Assembly: GCA_012959845.1 (NCBI GenBank)
Contig: DUCL01000002.1
Coordinates: forward strand, 1-8,978
Length of the DNA stretch: 8,978 nucleotides
Reading direction: 5' to 3'
Origin: Candidatus Poseidoniales archaeon
GTDB taxonomy: Archaea > Thermoplasmatota > Poseidoniia > Poseidoniales > Poseidoniaceae
In this document: positions 1 through 4,968 of the stretch, piece by piece
Layout: each line of letters opens with the position of its first letter
Numbering within the stretch: position 1 is the stretch's first letter
Notes under the pieces: generated by a model
The model's database searches: none
The model's input: only the letters and a program-made list of their open reading frames with translations
What the model was told of the DNA's origin: nothing
Position numbers and translations under genes: made by a program

Positions 1-1
1 A

Positions 2-97
2 CCTTCACCTTCACCTACTCCTTCACCTTCACCTTCACCTTCACCTTCACCTTCACCTTCACCTTCACCTTCACCTTCACCTACTCCTTCACCTTCT
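2..97 (+). repeat. In-frame hexanucleotide tandem repeat CCTTCA coding Pro-Ser
   Basis: About 16 copies of the hexamer CCTTCA run from the window edge, with variants CCTACT at 14-19 and 80-85 and CCTTCT at 92-97. The 12-mer CCTACTCCTTCA recurs at 14-25 and 80-91, exactly 66 bases (11 hexamers) apart. This suggests a higher-order unit or past duplication of a block. Copy-number changes by slippage would keep the frame and only alter linker length. The left end of the array lies outside the window. Confidence 0.95.
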
Positions 98-604
98 CCA
101 TCTCTGGCCCCTGCTGTAAAATTAGCACCGCCAATTCCACAAACTCCTACTCCTAAGCCACAACCAGTATCTCCACCAAATTTACCTTTCCCAGTCGGTG
201 CAACTAAGCCAACTGAAAAGCCGAAGTCAGCAACTCCTCAAATGACCGATGAAGAAGAAAAGAAGGAAGAAGTTGTTGAACAAGTAACTGAAAAACCAGC
301 GCCTATTCCTCAAATGAATGGGCGGATTTGGCCATGGCCTGCTAAGGATGAATGGAATGCAGCCCAAGTATACAGAGAAGTTGTGTCGGCTCTTGAACAG
401 GTTAAATCTGGAAAATTAAAAGATGCGGCTGAAACCCTTGATAATTTAGGGCCTCACCTATCCGAAAATCTTGACATGTTGTTGCATATTGGTATTGTTA
501 TGCGCTATTTAGGTCGTACAGAACACCTACAATGGACTCTCGCAATGGCTCAAAGAGCCTATCCAAACAATGAGCATGTTTCATCAGCCCTATCCCGTCT
601 GTGA
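2..604 (+). CDS. Pro-Ser-repeat protein with C-terminal TPR-like helical segment (5' truncated)
   Basis: The reading frame is open from base 2, so the gene begins outside the window; 200 codons are visible before TGA at 602-604. The first 32 or so codons alternate Pro with Ser or Thr. A Pro/Thr/Lys-rich stretch follows to about visible residue 80, then an acidic-basic patch (DEEEKKEE). The last 90 or so residues, after the Trp/Pro-rich segment WPWPAKDEW, look like three to five amphipathic helices resembling tetratricopeptide repeats, with Ala/Leu/Tyr periodicity and an ending of the AYPNNEH type common at TPR borders. An internal ATG at 242 could be called as a start, but nothing ends the frame upstream, so the longer reading is preferred. 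The Pro-Ser tract is probably an extended linker between a missing N-terminal domain and the helical tail. The two genes downstream follow closely on the same strand. Function is unknown; a protein-interaction or scaffold role is inference. Confidence 0.75.
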   Translation, partial: PSPSPTPSPSPSPSPSPSPSPSPSPSPTPSPSPSLAPAVKLAPPIPQTPTPKPQPVSPPNLPFPVGATKPTEKPKSATPQMTDEEEKKEEVVEQVTEKPAPIPQMNGRIWPWPAKDEWNAAQVYREVVSALEQVKSGKLKDAAETLDNLGPHLSENLDMLLHIGIVMRYLGRTEHLQWTLAMAQRAYPNNEHVSSALSRL

Positions 605-619
605 AGTTGAGGGCGAGCT

Positions 620-1189
620 ATGGCAACGACACCACATCTGTCAATCGCCGATGATTTTACGTTGCGTCCAGCCAATAAAGCGGTCCTTTCGAGTGTGATT
701 GAAGCGTTTAATGAAGACCGAGATTCAGCAATGGCTGCCTTGCCTTGGATAGATATGAGCAAGGATATCAATCGTCAATTATCTGATATGCTATTCGATA
801 TTGAATCAGCCTCAGATGCAGACCGATTACATTTTTGGTCGATTCACGATAAGATGGGGAATTTCGCTGGAATGGTCGGCGTCGGTGATGAATTACAATT
901 TTCCGATTCACACTATAATTTGGGATATTGGGTAAAACCTTCATTTAGATCTCAAGGAATTGCAGTACTGAGTGTAAATTCAATATTATCGTGGCTGGAA
1001 AGTAGAGGTGGCCACTTTAGAATTGAAGTCGCAGTCCATCCTCACAATGAGGCAGGTCTAGCAACTGCTGAGAAAATATGTTCTCATTGGAATGGTCAAA
1101 CGCTTGAAGAGTTTGTTGGAGTTGAATTATTTGGACGTACTATTCCTCACAAAGTGTATTTGATTGATTTACCTCAAAATGGGGAATAA
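620..1189 (+). CDS. GNAT-family N-acetyltransferase (RimJ/RimL-like)
   Basis: This is a 189-residue protein of usual length for a single GNAT domain, which transfers acetyl from acetyl-CoA to an amine. It opens with a short strand (FTLRPAN, residues 13-19) typical of the RimJ/RimL branch. Motif A is visible as a strand GYWVKP at 102-107 followed by the pyrophosphate-binding loop RSQGIA at 110-115, matching the family R/Q-x-x-G-x-G/A pattern with Ala in the last position. Motif B is suggested by IEVAVHPHNEAGLATAEK at 135-152, where the Asn and following helix occupy the usual acetyl-CoA site. GAGG at 608-611 lies 8 bases before the ATG and supports this start. It begins 15 bases after the preceding stop and ends 2 bases before a polysaccharide deacetylase, so co-transcription is likely. 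The substrate (protein N terminus, amino sugar or other amine) cannot be read from sequence; the neighbour favours a sugar, as inference. Confidence 0.85.
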   Translation: MATTPHLSIADDFTLRPANKAVLSSVIEAFNEDRDSAMAALPWIDMSKDINRQLSDMLFDIESASDADRLHFWSIHDKMGNFAGMVGVGDELQFSDSHYNLGYWVKPSFRSQGIAVLSVNSILSWLESRGGHFRIEVAVHPHNEAGLATAEKICSHWNGQTLEEFVGVELFGRTIPHKVYLIDLPQNGE

Positions 1190-1191
1190 AG

Positions 1192-1977
1192 ATGTCAAGT
1201 TCTACCTGGATTAGCATTGACTTTGATGACCACAGGCATTTGCCAAAGCATTCAGGTCACCCTACCCGTTCCAATAATTCACACATAACTTCAGCCAATA
1301 AAGAGTTATCAGAAGATTTTCTTAACGGGATGACAGGGCTTGAGAATTGGCTAAATTCAAATGATTACCCAGTGACTTTTTTTATCATTGCAGATTTATT
1401 TGAAAACACCAAATTCACAAATTGGTTACAGCGAATTATCAAACAATTTGACCAGCGAATCACAATAGGAAATCATGGTTTGAATCACCGTAGTTGGTCA
1501 GCATGGCCTGAAGATGTTGAAGGGTTTGATGAGGCATTGGTTGAATCAAATAGAATTTTACAACAATACTGTGGTGACAATTTACGGCCATGGTTTCGCG
1601 CACCTGCGGGATATATTGCGCCTTGGATGGCGCCGGTATTAGCAAAAAATGGATTTGAAGTTGATTCATCGGTCAATCCCAGTTGGTTGGTAAAAAGAAA
1701 GACCGGTAAAGCAAACTCTTGGTCAAAAGTTGAACAATCGATGAGGGAAAATAAAATTGTTGAAATCAGTTGGAAAACAAAATGGTCATTGCCAATCAAC
1801 GGTCCTGCCCTACATATTCCAATATTGAAAACCATTGCCAATAGTTCGTGGAAATCTTCACCAGTGGTTGATTCATTAGATAATAGTTTGAAAATCGATG
1901 GACAGATAACTGCACTATATTGGCACTTATTAGATCACTCAAGAAAACAAACAACTTGGAGTCCACCCCTTCCTTAA
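1192..1977 (+). CDS. Polysaccharide deacetylase (NodB homology domain, carbohydrate esterase 4-like)
   Basis: This 261-residue protein is essentially one NodB domain. In this family a metal-dependent enzyme removes N- or O-acetyl groups from sugars or related amides. Visible motifs are: motif 1 IDFDD at residues 9-13, with the catalytic-base/metal Asp pair; strand TFFIIADLF at 62-70; motif 2 GNHGLNH at 93-99, giving metal ligands His95 and His99; motif 3 FRAPAGY at 135-141, with the Arg-x-Pro-x-Gly core; motif 4 near EVDSSVNP at 156-163; and the C-terminal catalytic His in LYWHLLDH at about 242-249. All expected catalytic positions are present, so it should be active. There is no signal peptide, which suggests cytoplasmic action on a precursor such as a nucleotide- or lipid-linked sugar (inference). 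The ATG lies 2 bases after the acetyltransferase stop, which suggests translational coupling. The branch also holds non-sugar amidases, so the exact substrate stays open. Confidence 0.88.
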   Translation: MSSSTWISIDFDDHRHLPKHSGHPTRSNNSHITSANKELSEDFLNGMTGLENWLNSNDYPVTFFIIADLFENTKFTNWLQRIIKQFDQRITIGNHGLNHRSWSAWPEDVEGFDEALVESNRILQQYCGDNLRPWFRAPAGYIAPWMAPVLAKNGFEVDSSVNPSWLVKRKTGKANSWSKVEQSMRENKIVEISWKTKWSLPINGPALHIPILKTIANSSWKSSPVVDSLDNSLKIDGQITALYWHLLDHSRKQTTWSPPLP

Positions 1978-1981
1978 TTGC

Positions 1982-2126
1982 AAATATCTAACATTAGCAA
2001 AGGGCCCCCCTCTGATTAGATGGGCAATCATAGAGTAGCGTTCAATAGAGCCCACTGCTAACCCTTGCGAACACCAACTTTGAACACATGGGTTTGAGCA
2101 TAGACCCTTGTAAATAGATGTTAAAC
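1982..2126 (+). repeat. Intergenic mosaic repeat, element A
   Basis: This element fills most of the 164-base gap between the deacetylase and the membrane-protein gene. It contains AAATATCT at 1982-1989, GCAAAGGGCCCCCCT at 1997-2011, a conserved block GTAGCG-N3-AATAG-N2-CCCACTG at 2035-2057, and an imperfect hairpin CATGGGT/ACCCTTG at 2088-2110. Each block recurs in element B at an offset of 671 or 672 bases. The outer ends ATCTAAC (1986-1992) and GTTAAAC (2120-2126) fit the integron attC R-box patterns RYYYAAC and GTTRRRY. Just inside, CAAAGGG (1998-2004) is nearly complementary to CCCTTG (2105-2110). Element B lacks the outer boxes, so an attC call is not secure. Confidence 0.7.
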
Positions 2127-2141
2127 ACTTTAATTTTTCAG

Positions 2142-2597
2142 TTAGTGCATTGGTACAAACACAAATACTATAATTAAAATACAAAGTATTCCAAGGATTT
2201 TAGAGAATATCATTCCACTAGTTGATTTCGAATTTGATTGACCTATTGACAATTTCCAATCAGATTTGCCTTTGGAGTATGAAGCATTCATGAAGAAGGC
2301 TATAGCAAAGAAAAAAAAGCATAATGTATTTCCCAATCGAAAATAATATACCAAATCCATCAAATTCGTTGCTGTCCACGCTGAAGTCATAAATACAATT
2401 AAAAATGTAAGTCCGATTGCAAATACATAATATGAACGAGTTCGTAGATTTACTTCAGGACTATATTTTAAATTAATAGGTTCTATTTGTTGTTGTGAAA
2501 TTATTCGGCTCTCATTTTGTATTTCAGAACCAACCGTAGCAAAGCCTCCAGCAAATAGAGGTATTGGCTGACTATGTGGGGCAACTTCTTTGGTCAT
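2142..2597 (-). CDS. Small predicted membrane protein, unknown function
   Basis: I do not recognise this 151-residue protein. Residues 1-50 are polar and Pro/Gln-containing with no signal-peptide look. Three hydrophobic segments follow: about 56-76, about 82-104 (very Phe-rich, with Arg87 inside), and about 130-149 at the extreme C terminus. The Ser/Lys-rich loop at 105-128 would face the cytoplasm or exterior depending on topology. The gene is opposite in strand to both neighbours and is flanked by related repeats A and B, as if the gene plus one repeat were a unit of about 671 bases. On the minus strand an AT-rich TAAATAC (positions 2618-2624 of the window) lies about 24 bases before the ATG with no Shine-Dalgarno-like sequence, so the mRNA may be leaderless. 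A real gene is likely because the hydrophobic pattern is coherent, but no function can be given. Confidence 0.65.
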   Translation of the reverse strand: MTKEVAPHSQPIPLFAGGFATVGSEIQNESRIISQQQIEPINLKYSPEVNLRTRSYYVFAIGLTFLIVFMTSAWTATNLMDLVYYFRLGNTLCFFFFAIAFFMNASYSKGKSDWKLSIGQSNSKSTSGMIFSKILGILCILIIVFVFVPMH

Positions 2598-2652
2598 ATT
2601 TTATCCACATTTTTCTAGTATTTAGCCAATCACCCGGACATTAGGCTTAGTG

Positions 2653-2797
2653 AAATATCTGTCTATATGCAAGGGGACCCCATGTATCCGTATACGACTC
2701 CGAGGGTAGCGACGAATAGCACCCACTGAAAGCCCATAAAACTGCTATATTCGGTTGGAAGGGTTTTCGGATGAACCCTTGCAACTTATCCGAATCA
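2653..2797 (+). repeat. Intergenic mosaic repeat, element B (second copy of A)
   Basis: This is a diverged direct copy of element A. Matching blocks are AAATATCT at 2653-2660, GCAAGGGGACCCC at 2669-2681, GTAGCG-N3-AATAG-N2-CCCACTG at 2706-2728 (18 of 23 positions equal to A), and GGGTTT-N2-G-N-AT-N2-ACCCTTG at 2761-2781. Spacing between blocks is kept to within one base, although bases between them have drifted, which points to constraint on words and distances. The positions equivalent to the outer boxes of A are ATCTGTC and CGAATCA, so those boxes are not conserved. Confidence 0.7.
2749..2795 (+). other. Strong hairpin inside element B
   Basis: The left arm GTTGGAAGGGTT (2754-2765) pairs with AACCCTTGCAAC (2774-2785) at 11 of 12 positions around the 8-base loop TTCGGATG. 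An outer helix ATTCGG (2749-2754) can pair with CCGAAT (2790-2795) if G2754 leaves the inner stem. The equivalent place in element A gives a weaker hairpin with the same core. There is no T-tract after it, so it is a poor terminator candidate. Confidence 0.75.
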
Positions 2798-2868
2798 ATT
2801 AGTTGATGCTTCAAACTATATTTTCAACAACCAACAAGTATTGATAGTTTATCCTCTCACCATTGTAT

Positions 2869-3234
2869 ATGCTAAGTGAAGAAGAAATGTGGAAAGGCAT
2901 TGAAAGATTATGCAATGAAGAAGTCGTAATAAACTCACTTTCTGGTTCATCTCATCATAAGATTACAGCATTTAGTTCTGCTAGTAAATCATATACAATC
3001 ACATATGGTCCAAGCGGGAAATCCATCGATGCAGATTTTTCAAAAGTCTACAAAATGTATTCCATGCTATGCGGAAATGGACGGCTATTCAATAAAGATA
3101 TGGAAAATGGAGGGCATGATGAAATTGGCATGTCGAGTTGGAATAGGCCAGGTTCTGCGATGCTTGCCGTCATCCCTCACCTTGACTCTGAAGTACAAGT
3201 CTACAGTGATGGTGAAGTTGGATTAATGCTCTGA
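2869..3234 (+). CDS. Hypothetical protein, 121 residues
   Basis: I do not recognise this protein. It is soluble and slightly acidic, with no signal peptide or membrane segment. It opens with a charged helix (about 4-19), then an apparent beta-rich part (about 20-55, containing HHKITAF and SYTITYGPSG), a Tyr/Met-rich helix (about 56-67), and a C-terminal part with SWNRPGSAMLAVIPHL at 90-105, a hydrophobic strand-turn that looks like a folded core. The ATG at 2869 is preferred to the in-frame TTG at 2863 because archaeal TTG starts are rarer and neither has a Shine-Dalgarno-like sequence. A TATA-like TATATTTT begins at 2818, about 50 bases upstream. Its last 12 bases overlap the 3' end of the next gene, which is convergent. 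It lies between elements B and C. Function is unknown. Confidence 0.6.
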   Translation: MLSEEEMWKGIERLCNEEVVINSLSGSSHHKITAFSSASKSYTITYGPSGKSIDADFSKVYKMYSMLCGNGRLFNKDMENGGHDEIGMSSWNRPGSAMLAVIPHLDSEVQVYSDGEVGLML

Positions 3235-3705
3235 TAATTCTTGAATTTTGATGTTTGCAACTGTTAAACGAGCAAATCTATCATCATTCCAAGTCCACCC
3301 TTTTGGCATTTTAGTTCGTAATTTTAATTCACGATCTACCCTTTGCTGTTCTTCAATAGTTATCCATACCACAATTAAGTGTCTATCCAAAAAATTTCTT
3401 TGACTAGCAGGTGTTTCTCCGTTTTCTACCATTTCCACCCACCTTTCAAAAACTAATTTGAGGGGAATTACATGTTCACCATGTAAGATGCCTGAATAAT
3501 CTTTCAGATTTCGGGATGGATGAGCGTTTTCACTGAATTGATATGATTCACTAGCATAATGCCCTCGCTTCCACGCATAATTTCCTTCATTATCAAAATC
3601 TGTGACTCCACGCAGAAATTGTCGACTATGCCTATGAGTCGCACGAAGATGGGGTGCACCCAATTCGGACATTTTAATTGCAACATCAAGATAACGTTCT
3701 CGCAT
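3223..3705 (-). CDS. Hypothetical protein, 160 residues, with Glu-His-Val-Ile-Pro motif
   Basis: This is a soluble basic protein, rich in His and Arg in its first half (MRERYLDVAIKMSELG, then RATHRHSRQF). A conserved-looking EHVIP at residues 77-81 is followed by a helix (LVFERWVEMVENG). A C-terminal half includes VVWITIEEQQRVD at 112-124 and LRTKMPKGW at 129-137, then DDRFARLTVANI. From memory, the EHV-x-P plus R-x-x-MP-x-GW pattern resembles uncharacterised proteins that may be distant HNH-type nucleases; I hold this at low confidence and see no full HNH signature. Upstream on the minus strand a good BRE/TATA-like CGAAAATATAA (window 3731-3741) lies about 26-36 bases before the ATG, so the gene has its own promoter and a very short or absent leader. 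Its 3' end overlaps the convergent neighbour by 12 bases. It is bounded upstream by element C. Confidence 0.65.
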   Translation of the reverse strand: MRERYLDVAIKMSELGAPHLRATHRHSRQFLRGVTDFDNEGNYAWKRGHYASESYQFSENAHPSRNLKDYSGILHGEHVIPLKLVFERWVEMVENGETPASQRNFLDRHLIVVWITIEEQQRVDRELKLRTKMPKGWTWNDDRFARLTVANIKIQELSEH

Positions 3706-3730
3706 GACATTGACTAATTTCGTTCACTGA

Positions 3731-3741
3731 TTATATTTTCG
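3731..3741 (-). promoter_or_regulatory. Predicted archaeal BRE/TATA promoter for the 160-residue gene
   Basis: Read on the minus strand this is CGAAAATATAA, a purine-rich BRE-like end joined to an A/T-only TATA-like core, ending about 26 bases before the ATG at 3705. That spacing predicts a transcript starting at or within a few bases of the ATG, as is common in archaea. Confidence 0.5.
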
Positions 3742-3765
3742 CTAATCATATGAACGTGAAAATAC

Positions 3766-3841
3766 AGAGGGCCCCCCTTGCGACCACCTGTGGTTGGAAC
3801 GGTACCGACACGACTGGCGTCTGTTAGAAGGGTTCATCCGA
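3766..3841 (+). repeat. Intergenic mosaic repeat, element C (rearranged relative of A and B)
   Basis: AGGGCCCCCCT at 3768-3778 is an exact copy of 2001-2011 in element A. CCCTTGCGACCACC at 3775-3788 matches 13 of 14 bases of 2062-2075 in A. AAGGGTTCATCCGA at 3828-3841 is the exact reverse complement of 14 bases (2767-2780) of the B hairpin. The central GTAGCG/CCCACTG block is absent. The element also contains the small hairpin ACCAC-CT-GTGGT (3783-3794) and the palindrome CGGTACCG (3800-3807). It lies between the 160-residue gene and the oxidoreductase promoter. Confidence 0.6.
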
Positions 3842-3842
3842 T

Positions 3843-3891
3843 TAACTATTCAATTAATTCAATAAACAGAGATTGCTTGAATAGTTATATT
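3843..3891 (+). promoter_or_regulatory. Operator-like inverted repeat overlapping the oxidoreductase promoter
   Basis: TAACTATTCAA at 3843-3853 and TTGAATAGTTA at 3877-3887 form a perfect 11-bp inverted repeat with a 23-base centre. The right arm runs into TTATATT (3885-3891), the best TATA-like box, about 34 bases before the ATG at 3925. A dimeric regulator binding both arms would sit on the BRE/TATA region and block TFB/TBP. The arms are spaced about 34 bases centre to centre, roughly three helical turns. Repression is inference. Confidence 0.55.
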
Positions 3892-3924
3892 GGAATCACG
3901 CGTCGAATAAATAGGGAGCCGAAA

Positions 3925-4959
3925 ATGCGCCAGGTAGTATACACAAAAAGTGGTGGAATGAATGCGATTGATATCGTAGAATCACCTACGCCAAATCCAG
4001 CAAAGGGAGAAGTTCTAATCGAGGTTCATCGGGCTGGAATCAACTTCGCTGATTTGATGATGCGACAAGGCCTTTATTCACCGGTTCCACCCTTTCCCTT
4101 CACCCCCGGCTACGAAATCTCTGGAGTGGTGAAAGAACTCGGAGAAGGAGTTGAAGAAACTGGATTGATTGTTGATGACCGCGTAGTAGCATTATGTGGA
4201 TTAGGGGGCTATTCTGAGCAAATTATTTGCCCCGCTGAGCGCTGTTTCAAATTACCAGAAAACATATCTTTTGATGCAGCAGCGGCACTTCCAGTAACCT
4301 ACTTGACCGCACATCACATGCTGACTTATCTCGGTAATTTCCAACAAGGTGACTCGATACTTGTCCATCATGCCGCTGGAGGGGTTGGAACTGCAACCGC
4401 TCAACTTGCAAAGGCGCTTGGAGCATCCAAAGTGTTTGGAACTGCTTCAGCGAATAAGGCTGAATTTGTCAAATCACTCGGCATGCGCTTCATCGACAGA
4501 GAAACAGAAGACTTCGTTGAGGTCTGTAAGCGCGAGACAGATGGAGAAGGAGTCCATCACGCACTTGACCCAGTTGGAGGCAAACACATGATGCGCTCAT
4601 ACAAGGCACTGCGCTCAGGTGGGCGTTTGTATGCATTCGGTGGCTCCGCTGCAGTAAAGGGTAGTAAACGTTCGATTGTGACAGCGCTACGAATGGTTTT
4701 GACAACTCCGAAATTCAACCCATTCAAAATGATGACTTCAAACAAGGCAGTATTTGGAGTCCACATGGGTACTTGGAAGGATGAGACTGTACTGAAGAAT
4801 CAGATATCCTCATTGGTGGAGATGCTTGAAGATGGCCGCATATCCCCAGTGGTTGACAAGGTGTTTCGCTTTGAGGAAGTAGCTGCTGGCCAGCAATATA
4901 TTCATGACCGTAAGAATCGCGGCAAGGTGCTACTAGACTTTTCGCCTCAAAGCAAATGA
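3925..4959 (+). CDS. Zinc-independent medium-chain oxidoreductase (quinone oxidoreductase / VAT-1-like)
   Basis: This 344-residue protein has normal length for the zeta-crystallin/quinone oxidoreductase branch of the medium-chain dehydrogenase/reductase superfamily, which reduces quinones or activated alkenes with NADPH. The N-terminal GroES-like domain (about 1-125) shows VHRAGINFADLMMRQG at 34-49 and the TPGYE turn at 60-64, with no zinc-ligand cluster. The Rossmann domain carries HHAAGGVGTATAQLAK at about 148-163, the cofactor-binding A-x-x-G-x-x-G motif of this branch. VHHALDPVGG and the RSGGRLYAFGG strand-turn follow, and the C-terminal RKNRGKVLLDF is typical of the family. PFKMMTSNKAVFGVHMG resembles the VAT-1-like subgroup. 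The frame extends upstream to a TTG at 3778, but that part runs through element C and the promoter, and the family N terminus aligns with ATG 3925, so the shorter form is chosen. GGGAG at 3914-3918 can serve as a ribosome site. It is convergent with the aconitase homologue, with a 9-base gap. The true substrate is not known. Confidence 0.88.
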   Translation: MRQVVYTKSGGMNAIDIVESPTPNPAKGEVLIEVHRAGINFADLMMRQGLYSPVPPFPFTPGYEISGVVKELGEGVEETGLIVDDRVVALCGLGGYSEQIICPAERCFKLPENISFDAAAALPVTYLTAHHMLTYLGNFQQGDSILVHHAAGGVGTATAQLAKALGASKVFGTASANKAEFVKSLGMRFIDRETEDFVEVCKRETDGEGVHHALDPVGGKHMMRSYKALRSGGRLYAFGGSAAVKGSKRSIVTALRMVLTTPKFNPFKMMTSNKAVFGVHMGTWKDETVLKNQISSLVEMLEDGRISPVVDKVFRFEEVAAGQQYIHDRKNRGKVLLDFSPQSK

Positions 4960-4968
4960 ACCAGTAAA

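Noticed and set aside
1..97. CRISPR array or intergenic satellite
   Set aside because: There are no spacers; the hexamers are contiguous and lie in an open frame that continues into a plausible protein.
1460..1841. Minus-strand frames opposite the deacetylase
   Set aside because: The plus strand encodes all NodB motifs here; the antisense frames are incidental.
2129..2139. T-rich stretch as terminator of the left operon
   Set aside because: Only a run of five Ts after an AT-rich patch about 150 bases past the last stop; too weak to call.
2754..2785. tRNA T-arm or tRNA fragment
   Set aside because: The 8-base loop TTCGGATG and 12-base stem do not fit a T-arm, and no acceptor, D or anticodon arms can be drawn around it.
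2653..2797. Element B as a complete integron attC site
   Set aside because: The positions matching the outer boxes of A read ATCTGTC and CGAATCA, lacking the AAC and GTT triplets required for attC.
2863..2868. TTG start two codons before ATG 2869
   Set aside because: No ribosome-site support for the rarer start; ATG is preferred and changes only two residues.
3778..3924. 49-residue N-terminal extension of the oxidoreductase from TTG 3778
   Set aside because: It would be translated through element C, the inverted repeat and the TATA-like box, starts with a rare TTG, and family members begin where ATG 3925 places the N terminus.
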